Below are positions 7,987 to 15,481 of a stretch of DNA of 64,000 nucleotides, one piece after another (position 1 is the stretch's first letter; each line of letters starts with the position of its first letter). Both the position numbers and the translations under genes were made by a program. The notes under the pieces were generated by a model. The model was not told where the DNA came from, did no database searches, and worked only from the letters and a program-made list of their open reading frames with translations. The stretch covers positions 1,240,001-1,304,000 of the forward strand of contig CAVWNF010000003.1 of assembly GCA_963756365.1 (NCBI GenBank), given 5' to 3'. This DNA is from WHTI01 sp963756365. Its GTDB lineage: Bacteria > Actinomycetota > CADDZG01 > WHSQ01.

Positions 7987-8382
7987 ATGGACCTCACTCA
8001 GTTCGTCGCAGACATCGATGGTCACCAGCGGAAGATCGTCCAGGCGAGCGTCACGCCCGCACGACGTGACGACGGGGATTCCGGGATCGCTCTGAAGGAT
8101 GGAAGGTCCCTCCCATTCGTGATCGATCGTGCGTGGAACGCTCCCGCAGGCATCTACCCGGAGCAATGGTTCCTCGTTCATCCAGAGAGCCGCGAGGTCC
8201 TGCACGAGGGCCCGATCCACATGCGTCAGGTGTGGGGATTGCTCTCGTGGACGGAGTTCACCGAGCAGGTCGATGAACCGATCGCGATCGAGCCCGGGAC
8301 CTACCTGCTCGTATTCGCTCTCGGCGGCATCATGGGGGGCCAGACAGAGATCGAGGCCGCCCCCGCTCCAGCACCCGTCTAG
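7987..8382 (+). CDS. conserved hypothetical protein
   Basis: This 131-residue protein has a central conserved-looking block (SLPFVIDRAWNAPAGIYPEQW, then FLVHPESREVLHEGPIHMRQVWGLLSW) and a mildly hydrophobic C-terminal stretch YLLVFALGGIMGGQTEIEA. The C-terminal segment is too short and polar to call a membrane helix with confidence. I do not recognise the family. It lies just upstream of the HtrA-like protease but has its own leaderless promoter, as does the protease gene. Confidence 0.6.
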   Translation: MDLTQFVADIDGHQRKIVQASVTPARRDDGDSGIALKDGRSLPFVIDRAWNAPAGIYPEQWFLVHPESREVLHEGPIHMRQVWGLLSWTEFTEQVDEPIAIEPGTYLLVFALGGIMGGQTEIEAAPAPAPV

Positions 8383-8385
8383 CCC

Positions 8386-8391
8386 TATCCT
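8386..8391 (+). promoter_or_regulatory. -10 element TATCCT of the HtrA-like gene
   Basis: TATCCT is followed by six bases and ATG 8398; the same hexamer serves the gene just upstream. Confidence 0.55.
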
Positions 8392-8397
8392 GCTTCG

Positions 8398-9477
8398 ATG
8401 GGAAAACGGGTGTGGGCTGTGTCTCTGTTCACACTCCTCGTGGTCGCCTCCATGGCGGTCATCGCGATCACCGGCACCCGTGAAGGACCACGACCCCGGC
8501 CCACGATCACCCTCGCTCAGGTTTCCCAACCACCACCGCCCTCACAGATAGCCGACGTCGTCGAGCGCGTCCTTCCGGCCGTGGTCAACGTCAAGGTGAC
8601 GAGTTTCGGTGTGGACGAGGCCGGTGACTTCGTCGAGCGGGGTGTGGGACAAGGCTCGGGGGTCGTCATCGACCCAAGCGGGATCATCCTCACCAACTAC
8701 CACGTGGTGAGAGGCGGACTCGAGGTCGAGGTCAAGGTCACGGATGGCCAGACGATGGTGGGCGAGGTCATCGGAGGAGACCCGGACCGTGACCTCGCGG
8801 TGATCCAGGTAGACGCCGACGACCTCGTTGCGATCGAACTCGGTGACTCCGACCTCCTGAGACTTGGCGACGAGGTCATCGCGATCGGATTCCCTCTGGG
8901 CCTCGGTGGGCCTACCGTCACACGAGGGATCGTGTCGGCGGTGGACCGGAGTATCGAACCCCAGGGAGGTCCAGCGCTCGACGGCATCCTCCAGACCGAT
9001 GCCGCTATCAACCCCGGTAACTCAGGAGGAGCGATGGTGGACCTCAACGGCCGCCTCGTCGGCATCAACACGGCGGCGGCACAGGCTGGCTCGGCCGAGA
9101 ACGTCGGCTTCGCTATCCCCATCGATCAGGCGATCGAGGTGGTTGAGGCACTACTCGACGCTCCGCGGGACGATCGGGTGTGGCTCGGCGTAGCGATCGG
9201 AGATCTCGACCGCGCCACCGCTGCCGAGCGTGGCATCGAGGCTGGCGGTGCCCTGATCACAGGGATCTTCCCCGACAGCCCTGCGGATCGCTCGGACCTA
9301 GAGGTGGGAGACGTGATCGTGAAGGTCGGCGGAACCGGAATCGCATCCGCATCCGATCTCATCGATGCGCTCCGAGGGATCAGCCCGGGGGACACGGTGA
9401 CACTCCTCATCAAGAACGAGGACGGGACGCGCAAGGTCGTGTCTGCGGTCGAGTTGCGCCCTCTCACTCTGGAATAG
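8398..9477 (+). CDS. HtrA/DegP-like membrane-anchored serine protease with PDZ domain
   Basis: This 359-residue extracytoplasmic protease probably degrades or refolds damaged exported proteins. It has an N-terminal membrane segment (residues 5-25), a trypsin-like domain with catalytic His102 (TNYHVV), Asp132 (DRDLAVIQ) and Ser209 (NPGNSGG), and one C-terminal PDZ domain (residues about 255-350, with GALITGIFPDSPADRSDLEVGDVI). The layout matches actinobacterial PepD/HtrA-type proteins. Downstream lie trmI and the Pup-proteasome genes, so proteolysis genes for both sides of the membrane are neighbours, though each has its own promoter. Confidence 0.92.
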   Translation: MGKRVWAVSLFTLLVVASMAVIAITGTREGPRPRPTITLAQVSQPPPPSQIADVVERVLPAVVNVKVTSFGVDEAGDFVERGVGQGSGVVIDPSGIILTNYHVVRGGLEVEVKVTDGQTMVGEVIGGDPDRDLAVIQVDADDLVAIELGDSDLLRLGDEVIAIGFPLGLGGPTVTRGIVSAVDRSIEPQGGPALDGILQTDAAINPGNSGGAMVDLNGRLVGINTAAAQAGSAENVGFAIPIDQAIEVVEALLDAPRDDRVWLGVAIGDLDRATAAERGIEAGGALITGIFPDSPADRSDLEVGDVIVKVGGTGIASASDLIDALRGISPGDTVTLLIKNEDGTRKVVSAVELRPLTLE

Positions 9478-9504
9478 CGAGGTCGGGAGCGTTCCACATC
9501 CGGC

Positions 9505-9510
9505 TACGCT
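9505..9510 (+). promoter_or_regulatory. -10 element TACGCT of trmI
   Basis: TACGCT is followed by six bases and ATG 9517. This spacing argues for the ATG as start rather than the in-frame GTG at 9511. Confidence 0.5.
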
Positions 9511-9516
9511 GTGACG

Positions 9517-10332
9517 ATGTCCCCAGAAGATCGCCCACCAGCACGTCGAGGTCTAACGGCGGGGGAGCGCGTCCTCTTGATCGATTCTCGGGACCGCCGC
9601 TACATGGTGACGCTGCGAACCGGCAAGCAGTTCCACTCCCACAACGGGATCATCGAGCACGACGACATCCTCGGGGGAGATGAGGGCACTTACGTCTCGA
9701 CGACCAAGGGCGGTCGGATGATGGTGTTCCGTCCCACGCTCGAGGATTTCCAGCTCAAGATGAAGCGCGGCGCTCAGGTGATCTATCCAAAGGATGTGGC
9801 GATGATCCTCGTCGCCGCCGACATCCACCCAGGTGCAACGGTGATCGAGGCGGGGACGGGTTCTGGGTCGCTCACTCTTGCCCTCGCTCGGGCCGTCGGT
9901 CCCCATGGCCTGGTCGTGTCTTACGAGATGCGCGATGACCATCACGCCCAAGCGGTCGAGAACGTGAACGCGTGGTACGAGACCCTCGGAGGCAAGCCAG
10001 AGAACCTGGAGTTGAAGGTTGGCGATGTCTTCGAAGGAGTGGATGAGACCGACGTCGATCGCATCGTCCTCGATATGCCAGAACCGTGGCACGCGGTGGG
10101 TACGACAACCGAGGCACTACTGCCAGGCGGCATCCTCTGCTGCTACCTCCCGAGCATCCCCCAGGTCTCCCAGACGGTGGATGCGATGCGGGATAACGGG
10201 TTCGATCGCATATCGACCTTCGAAACATTGCTTCGGACGTGGAAGGTCGATCGGCAGTCTGTCCGACCGGACCACCGGATGGTCGCGCACACTGGATTCC
10301 TGATCACGGGCCGCAAACTCGCGCCTCGGTAG
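9517..10332 (+). CDS. trmI: tRNA (adenine-58-N1)-methyltransferase TrmI
   Basis: TrmI methylates A58 in the T-loop of tRNAs. The 271-residue protein has the N-terminal beta domain typical of TrmI (VLLIDSRDRRYMVTLRTGKQ, with GGRMMVFRPTLEDF), the SAM motif VIEAGTGSGSLTLAL, and the catalytic-region motif RIVLDMPEPWHAV. The C-terminal TWKVDRQSVRPDHRMVAHTGFL is also family-specific. It lies immediately before mpa, as in mycobacteria. A six-base spacing from the -10 box favours ATG 9517 over GTG 9511. Confidence 0.93.
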   Translation: MSPEDRPPARRGLTAGERVLLIDSRDRRYMVTLRTGKQFHSHNGIIEHDDILGGDEGTYVSTTKGGRMMVFRPTLEDFQLKMKRGAQVIYPKDVAMILVAADIHPGATVIEAGTGSGSLTLALARAVGPHGLVVSYEMRDDHHAQAVENVNAWYETLGGKPENLELKVGDVFEGVDETDVDRIVLDMPEPWHAVGTTTEALLPGGILCCYLPSIPQVSQTVDAMRDNGFDRISTFETLLRTWKVDRQSVRPDHRMVAHTGFLITGRKLAPR

Positions 10333-10368
10333 GCTCCCGAGAAACAGTTGATCCCACCCTGAGCGGGG

Positions 10369-10374
10369 TAGTCT
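10369..10374 (+). promoter_or_regulatory. probable -10 element TAGTCT upstream of mpa
   Basis: TAGTCT lies 13 bases before GTG 10388, so the transcript would have a very short leader that includes GGGAGG at 10383-10388. Unlike most genes here it is not strictly leaderless. Confidence 0.4.
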
Positions 10375-10387
10375 GTGCTTCAGGGAG

Positions 10388-10621
10388 GTGGTTGCGGTCT
10401 CCGAACGAGATCTCGAACGACGGATCTCCGAGTACGACAGGGAGGTCCAGGAACTACAGGGCCAACTCAAGTTGCTCGAGGAGGAACTCGCCCTCACGCG
10501 TCGCAGGCTCGAGGACGCGCCCAAGAAGATCCGTAGCCTCGAGAAGCGCCTCGTCGATATCTCCGAGGAACTCTCCGCTCAGCGCGACAACAACGAGAAG
10601 CTCGTTGAAACGCTGTCAGCG
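10388..10621 (+). CDS. mpa: proteasomal ATPase Mpa/ARC, N-terminal coiled-coil part (frame 1 of a split gene)
   Basis: These 78 codons encode a strongly helical heptad-rich segment (ERRISEYDREVQELQGQLKL, then EELALTRRRLEDAPKKIRSL) that is the Pup-binding coiled coil of Mpa. After LVETLSA at 10619-10621 the frame becomes nonsense-like and ends at 10810. The expected continuation, ARSQVVAMRDELEKL, is found in another frame from base 10624. Removing the two bases 10622-10623 (a CG repeat within GCGCGG) restores one protein of about 587 residues that aligns without a gap to mycobacterial Mpa in this stretch. GTG 10388 follows the TAGTCT box. Either the gene is truly broken or the sequence has a two-base error. 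Confidence 0.8.
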
Positions 10622-10644
10622 CGGCTCGCTCTCAGGTCGTCGCC

Positions 10645-12153
10645 ATGCGGGACGAACTCGAGAAGCTCAAGCAGCCGCCCGCCACCTACGGCGTGTTCCT
10701 CGGAGCCTCAGAGGACGGCACCATCGATGTGTTCACCAACGGCCGGAAACTCCGAGTGGGAGTCGCCCCAGACATCGAGGTCTCGAGCCTCCAGCGGGGC
10801 CAGGAACTGATGCTCAACGAGTCACTCAATGTCATGGCTGCCCTTGAGTTCGAGGTCCAGGGCGAGGTCGTGCTCCTGAAGGAGTTGCTCGACGGCGGGC
10901 GTGCCCTAGTGGTCGGGCGAGCCGACGAGGAACGCGTCGTCGAGCTGGCTCAACCGCTCCGTGACGAGAAGCTTCGAACTGGCGACAGCCTGCTGCTCGA
11001 TCCGAAATCCGGGCTCGTCCTCGAGAAGCTCCCGAAGCCCGAGGTCGAGGAACTGATCCTCGAAGAGGTTCCCGATATCTCCTACGAAGACATCGGCGGG
11101 CTCGCCGATCAACTCGAAGAGATCCGCGACGCGGTCGAGCTCCCATACCTACACGAAGAACTGTTCCGCGAGCACAAGCTGTCGCCTCCCAAGGGGATCT
11201 TGCTGTACGGACCCCCCGGGTGTGGCAAGACTCTCGTCGCCAAGGCGGTCGCCAACTCTCTCGCCAAGAAGGTCGCGGCCAAGCTGGGACGCACCGACCG
11301 GCAGTCGTACTTCCTGAACATCAAGGGCCCGGAGTTGCTGAACAAGTACGTCGGCGAAACCGAGCGCCAGATCCGGATGATCTTCCAGCGAGCGCGTGAG
11401 AAGTCGGAAGAAGGCGTTCCCGTCATCGTGTTCTTCGACGAGATGGATTCTCTCTTCCGCACGCGAGGCTCCGGCATATCGAGCGACATGGAAGCAACGA
11501 TCGTCCCGCAGTTGCTCGCCGAGATAGACGGCGTGGAAAGTCTGAAGAACGTCATCGTCGTTGGGGCATCCAACCGTGAGGACCTGATCGATCCGGCGAT
11601 CCTGCGGCCAGGTCGCCTCGACGTGAAGATCAAGGTCGAGCGGCCCGACCAAGCCGCCGCCAAAGACATCTTCTCGAAGTACTTCACCCCGGACCTCCCG
11701 ATCGCCGAGGGGGCGATCCGCGAGCACGGTTCCGCAGAGGGCGCGATCAAAGCCATCGTCGACGAAACCGTCGAGCACATGTATTCCCAGGAGCCTCAGA
11801 ACCGCTTCCTTGAGGTCACGTACGCGAACGGCGAGAAAGAGGAGTTGTACTTCAAGGACTTCTCGTCGGGCGCGATGATCGAGAACATCGTTCGCCGAGC
11901 CAAGAAAACGGCCATCAAGCGGGCGATCGCAGGCGAGCCGAAGGGCATCAGTCGCGACGACATGATCACGGCCATCGCCCAGGAGTACAAAGAGAACGAG
12001 GACCTCCCGAACACCACCAACCCGGACGATTGGGCCAAGATCTCGGGCAAGAAGGGCGAACGGATCGTCTACATCCGCACCCTGGTCGGCGAACACGCCA
12101 AGGGCGAGGGCAGCAGGCAGGTCGAAGGCGTCACCACGGGGCAGTACCTGTAA
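10645..12153 (+). CDS. mpa: proteasomal ATPase Mpa/ARC, OB and AAA+ part (frame 2 of a split gene)
   Basis: Mpa unfolds pupylated proteins and feeds them to the 20S proteasome. This part begins at an internal ATG, MRDELEKLKQPPATYGVFLG, though coding similarity extends back to base 10624. It contains two interdomain OB folds (VFTNGRKLRVGVAPDIEV and LVVGRADEERVVEL), the AAA+ domain with Walker A GPPGCGKT, Walker B VIVFFDEMDSLF and the arginine-finger region DPAILRPGRLD. It ends GQYL; the penultimate tyrosine is the motif that docks Mpa onto the proteasome core. The ATPase is therefore intact, and only the join to the coiled coil is broken (see the preceding entry). Confidence 0.93.
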   Translation: MRDELEKLKQPPATYGVFLGASEDGTIDVFTNGRKLRVGVAPDIEVSSLQRGQELMLNESLNVMAALEFEVQGEVVLLKELLDGGRALVVGRADEERVVELAQPLRDEKLRTGDSLLLDPKSGLVLEKLPKPEVEELILEEVPDISYEDIGGLADQLEEIRDAVELPYLHEELFREHKLSPPKGILLYGPPGCGKTLVAKAVANSLAKKVAAKLGRTDRQSYFLNIKGPELLNKYVGETERQIRMIFQRAREKSEEGVPVIVFFDEMDSLFRTRGSGISSDMEATIVPQLLAEIDGVESLKNVIVVGASNREDLIDPAILRPGRLDVKIKVERPDQAAAKDIFSKYFTPDLPIAEGAIREHGSAEGAIKAIVDETVEHMYSQEPQNRFLEVTYANGEKEELYFKDFSSGAMIENIVRRAKKTAIKRAIAGEPKGISRDDMITAIAQEYKENEDLPNTTNPDDWAKISGKKGERIVYIRTLVGEHAKGEGSRQVEGVTTGQYL

Positions 12154-12178
12154 ACCGCCCCTCCTCCTACAGGCATCG

Positions 12179-12184
12179 TAGGGT
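12179..12184 (+). promoter_or_regulatory. -10 element TAGGGT of dop
   Basis: TAGGGT is followed by six bases and ATG 12191. The same hexamer and spacing precede pafA and garA. Confidence 0.55.
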
Positions 12185-12190
12185 TTCAGG

Positions 12191-13675
12191 ATGGCCTTTC
12201 CGAAGATCTGCGGCATCGAGACCGAGTACGGGATCTCGGTCCGGGACACCCAGGATTTCAACCCGATCCTGACCTCGTCCCTGCTGATCAACGCATACGC
12301 CAAACCGGCCTTCAAGCGGGTCAAATGGGACTACGAGGAAGAGAACCCACTCAGAGACGCTCGTGGGTTCGAGCGGTCGATCCAGGACGCCCCGATCGAA
12401 GACGACTCTGGGCTCGTCAATGTGATCCTCCCGAACGGGGCCCGCTACTACGTAGACCACGCTCACCCGGAGTACTCCAGCCCTGAATGCTCGAACCCCC
12501 GGGATCTGGTCATCTGGGACAAGGCTGGCGAGCGCATCCTCGAGGAATCGATCGCCTCTGCCGCCGCGACCGTCCCGGATGCGCCCGGCGTCCTGATCTA
12601 CAAGAACAACTCCGACGGCAAAGGGAACTCTTACGGTTGTCACGAGAACTACCTCGTTGACCGCGATGTCCCCTTCCCAACGCTCGTTCGTCACCTGACG
12701 CCGTTCTTCGTCTCGCGCCAGGTCTTCACCGGCGCAGGCAAGGTCGGCGTCGAGAACGGTGCCGAGGCGTGCGACTACCAGATCTCGCAGCGCGCGGACT
12801 TCTTCGAGGTAGAAGTTGGGTTGGAGACAACCTTCAAGCGACCGATCATCAACACCCGCGACGAGCCTCACGCGGATCCCGAGATCTACCGTCGCCTCCA
12901 CGTGATCGTGGGCGATGCGAACATGTCCGAGATCTCCACCTTCCTGAAGGTGGGCACCACCTCACTCGTTCTGAAGATGATCGAGGATGACTTCCTCAAC
13001 GATGACTTCACACTGTCCGAGCCAGTTGCGGCGATGCACCAGGTCTCTCACGACCCGACGTGCAAGCGAACGATCGCTCTGGCAGATGGGCGTTCGCTGA
13101 CGGCGATCGAGCTTCAGTGGGAATACCTCAGGCTCGCCAAGAAGTACACGCAGGAGAACCTCAGCGACGATCCGATGAGCTGCGAGGTGGTCGATAGGTG
13201 GGAGAACGTGCTCGAGAGGCTTGAGCGCGATCCGATGCTGCTCGTCCGCGAACTCGACTGGGTTGCCAAACTCTCGGTCATAGAGCGCTATATCGATCGG
13301 GACGGGCTCTCGTGGGATCACTCGAAACTCCGCTTGGTGGATCTTCAGTACCACGATGTGCGACGGGAGAAGGGCCTCTATTACAAGCTCGTCTCGACAG
13401 GTCGTTTCGAAACCCTCGTAACGGAAGACGAGATCGCATTCGCCATCGATCACCCGCCGGAGGACACGCGTGCGTACTTCCGGGGCGAATGCCTCAGGCG
13501 TTTCTCCGAGCGGATCGTGGCCGCGTCGTGGGACGCGATCATCTTCGATCTCGGCGACGAGCCTCTCCGCAAGGTGCCGACCCTCGAGCCGACCCGCGGA
13601 ACCAAAGACCGGGTTGGCAGCCTGTTCGATCGGAGTCCCGACCCCGCCACGCTCATCGAGAACCTCTCTTCATGA
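12191..13675 (+). CDS. dop: Pup deamidase/depupylase Dop
   Basis: Dop removes Pup from substrates and, where Pup ends in glutamine, deamidates it. The 494-residue protein has the carboxylate-amine ligase fold shared with PafA. The ATP/magnesium glutamates lie in CGIETEYG, the catalytic aspartate is in YYVDHAHPEYSSPEC (Asp89), and the conserved IYKNNSDGKGNSYGCHENY and INTRDEPHADPE follow. The extra stretch at about residues 36-78, absent in the PafA of this window, corresponds to the Dop-specific loop. It precedes pup, prcB and prcA. Because Pup here already ends in glutamate, the main job should be depupylation. Confidence 0.96.
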   Translation: MAFPKICGIETEYGISVRDTQDFNPILTSSLLINAYAKPAFKRVKWDYEEENPLRDARGFERSIQDAPIEDDSGLVNVILPNGARYYVDHAHPEYSSPECSNPRDLVIWDKAGERILEESIASAAATVPDAPGVLIYKNNSDGKGNSYGCHENYLVDRDVPFPTLVRHLTPFFVSRQVFTGAGKVGVENGAEACDYQISQRADFFEVEVGLETTFKRPIINTRDEPHADPEIYRRLHVIVGDANMSEISTFLKVGTTSLVLKMIEDDFLNDDFTLSEPVAAMHQVSHDPTCKRTIALADGRSLTAIELQWEYLRLAKKYTQENLSDDPMSCEVVDRWENVLERLERDPMLLVRELDWVAKLSVIERYIDRDGLSWDHSKLRLVDLQYHDVRREKGLYYKLVSTGRFETLVTEDEIAFAIDHPPEDTRAYFRGECLRRFSERIVAASWDAIIFDLGDEPLRKVPTLEPTRGTKDRVGSLFDRSPDPATLIENLSS

Positions 13676-13686
13676 GGAACCCCCTG

Positions 13687-13692
13687 TAGGAT
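13687..13692 (+). promoter_or_regulatory. probable -10 element TAGGAT of pup-prcB-prcA
   Basis: TAGGAT lies 29 bases before the pup ATG, giving a leader of about 22 bases that contains the ribosome binding site GAGGTGGAGAG. Pup is thus one of the few genes here with a conventional leader. Confidence 0.4.
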
Positions 13693-13721
13693 TGCCGCAC
13701 CAACGCGAACGAGGTGGAGAG

Positions 13722-13904
13722 ATGGCTGGAGAACAAACCCGCAAGCCGAAGCCGAAAGAGGGCGAAAGCGCCGAGGTCGAGAAGACCAAGGCAACGACCG
13801 AAGACTCGGCTGAGGTCGATGAGTTGCTGGACGAGATCGATGAGGTCCTCGAGCAGAACGCTGAGGAATTCGTCCGCTCGTACATCCAGAAGGGCGGCGA
13901 GTGA
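13722..13904 (+). CDS. pup: prokaryotic ubiquitin-like protein Pup
   Basis: Pup is the 60-residue, intrinsically disordered tag that PafA attaches to lysines of proteins destined for the proteasome. The basic/acidic N-terminus (AGEQTRKPKPKEGES) is followed by the helix that binds the Mpa coiled coil (AEVDELLDEIDEVLEQNAEE) and the C-terminal FVRSYIQKGGE. The final residue is glutamate, not the glutamine of mycobacteria, so the product can be ligated without deamidation. ATG 13722 follows GGAG at a good distance. The stop overlaps the prcB GTG start by four bases. Confidence 0.96.
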   Translation: MAGEQTRKPKPKEGESAEVEKTKATTEDSAEVDELLDEIDEVLEQNAEEFVRSYIQKGGE

Positions 13905-14752
13905 CGAACCCCGCACTCCACGATCTGCTCCGGGCCCCCATCTACGGCCCCGGTTCATCGTTCTCTGAGGTTCTGAAGACGCACACGCCCGCGGCACTGC
14001 CACGTACCGACCTAACACAGCAGGTGCACGCCCCGGAAGGCACCACCGTTCTCGCTCTGAAATACGTCGACGGGGTCATCGTCGCCGGAGACAGACGCGC
14101 GACAGAGGGGTTCCAGATCGCCCATCGGTCGATCGAGAAGGTGTTCGCGGCAGACGACCACTCGGCGGTCGCCATCGCTGGGGCGGCCGGTCCGGCGGTC
14201 GAGATGGTGCGGTTGTTCCAGACCGAGTTGGAGCACTACGAGAAGGTCGAAGGCGAACGACTCAGTCTCGAAGGTAAGGCGAACAAACTGTCCCAGATGA
14301 TCCGTGCGAATCTCCCCGCGGCGATGCAAGGTTTGGTGGTCGTCCCAGTGTTCGCCGGTTACGACACCGCTCGTCAGATGGGTCGGATATTCAAGTACGA
14401 CGTCACCGGAGGGCGTTACGAGGAGGACGACTATCACGCGACGGGCTCCGGGGGTAAGGACGCTCGGTCGTCCCTAAAGAAGCGCTACCGAGATGGATTG
14501 GCGGGCGAAGAAGCGGTGAAGATCGCGATCGAAGCCCTCTTCGACGCCGCCGACGAGGATGTCGGCACCGGTGGACCTGACCTCATGCGCGGGATCTTCC
14601 CCAACGTCGTCTCGATCAAAGAGAGCGGGATGGAGGAGGTCGAGGAGAGCACCGTACGGCGGCTCTTCGAGGAACTGATCTCCGGGCGCAGCGAAAGTCC
14701 GGCCAAGGCTTCGCACACCGTTGATGTGCGCCGACCCGGAGGTGAAGAGTGA
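13901..14752 (+). CDS. prcB: 20S proteasome beta subunit, catalytic
   Basis: PrcB forms the inner proteolytic rings of the 20S proteasome. The 283-residue precursor has a 47-residue propeptide ending HAPEG; autocleavage would expose Thr48 (TTVLALKYVDGVIVAGDRRA) as the N-terminal nucleophile. Further family features are the basic GDRRAT segment, SAVAIAGAAGPAVEMVR and ATGSGGKDARSSLKKRY. The C-terminal extension after residue 240 is charged and variable. It starts at GTG overlapping the pup stop, and its own stop overlaps prcA, so all three are translationally coupled. Confidence 0.97.
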   Translation: MTNPALHDLLRAPIYGPGSSFSEVLKTHTPAALPRTDLTQQVHAPEGTTVLALKYVDGVIVAGDRRATEGFQIAHRSIEKVFAADDHSAVAIAGAAGPAVEMVRLFQTELEHYEKVEGERLSLEGKANKLSQMIRANLPAAMQGLVVVPVFAGYDTARQMGRIFKYDVTGGRYEEDDYHATGSGGKDARSSLKKRYRDGLAGEEAVKIAIEALFDAADEDVGTGGPDLMRGIFPNVVSIKESGMEEVEESTVRRLFEELISGRSESPAKASHTVDVRRPGGEE

Positions 14753-15438
14753 CGATGCCGTCGCCCTATTACGTCTCTCCGGAACAATTGATGAAGGACA
14801 AAGCCGACTATGCCCGGAAGGGGATAGCCCGAGGCAAGTCGATCGTTGCCCTCGAGTACGCGGATGGGATCTGTTTCGTTGCCGAGAACACCTCCGCGAC
14901 GCTTCACAAGATCTCCGAGATCTACGACCGCATCGCGTTCGCAGGCGTCGGCAAGTTCAACGAGTTCGAGCAACTGCGGATCGGCGGCATCCGCCTCGTT
15001 GATGTGAAGGGATTCCAGTACTCACGCGAGGACGTGACGGCCAAGGCACTGGCGAACGCATACTCCCAGTCCCTCGGGGCCATCTTCACCGGCGAGGTGA
15101 AGCCTTACGAGATCGAGATCCTGGTCGCCTCGGTGGGCGCCACCAACGAAGAGAACGAGCTGTTCCACATCCTCTACGACGGTTCCGTGACCGATCGCCA
15201 GGGGTGGGTCGCCATGGGTGGTCAATCCGAGGCACTTGGCACCTACCTAGAGGGCAAGTACCCCAAGAAGGCGCTGACCCTCAAGGCGGCCATCAAGATC
15301 GGTCACGACGGACTCGTCGAGGTCGAGGGTCACGAGATGCCGGCCGGGACACTCGAGGTAGCGATCCTCGATCGCAACCGAGCACGACGAAAGTTCCGGC
15401 GGATGCCCGAATCTGAAGTCACCACCCTCCTCGGCTAG
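14749..15438 (+). CDS. prcA: 20S proteasome alpha subunit
   Basis: PrcA forms the outer gate rings that receive substrates from Mpa. The 229-residue protein begins with the gating N-terminus (PSPYYVSPEQLMKDKADYAR) containing the alpha-subunit YxSPEQ motif and lacks a catalytic threonine. The core shows IVALEYADGICFVAEN, KISEIYDRIAFAGVG and ILVASVGATNEENELFHILY. The first start, GTG 14749, overlaps the prcB stop; ATG 14755 two codons later is an alternative. A pafA gene follows after a 43-base gap with its own promoter. Confidence 0.96.
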   Translation: MTMPSPYYVSPEQLMKDKADYARKGIARGKSIVALEYADGICFVAENTSATLHKISEIYDRIAFAGVGKFNEFEQLRIGGIRLVDVKGFQYSREDVTAKALANAYSQSLGAIFTGEVKPYEIEILVASVGATNEENELFHILYDGSVTDRQGWVAMGGQSEALGTYLEGKYPKKALTLKAAIKIGHDGLVEVEGHEMPAGTLEVAILDRNRARRKFRRMPESEVTTLLG

Positions 15439-15469
15439 TTACGTCCGAAGGTTTGCCCGGGGGCCCCAT

Positions 15470-15475
15470 TAGGGT
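15470..15475 (+). promoter_or_regulatory. -10 element TAGGGT of pafA
   Basis: TAGGGT is followed by six bases and GTG 15482, identical to the arrangement before dop. Confidence 0.55.
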
Positions 15476-15481
15476 GGTTCC

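Noticed and set aside
10600..10650. Programmed ribosomal frameshift in mpa
   Set aside because: There is no slippery heptamer, upstream Shine-Dalgarno-like stimulator or pseudoknot; a +2/-1 indel in GCGCGG is simpler.
11149..12324. A 391-codon open frame antisense to mpa and the start of dop
   Set aside because: It mirrors the conserved AAA+ coding sequence on the other strand; the GC-rich codon pattern keeps the antisense frame open. The peptide is charged and shows no domain.
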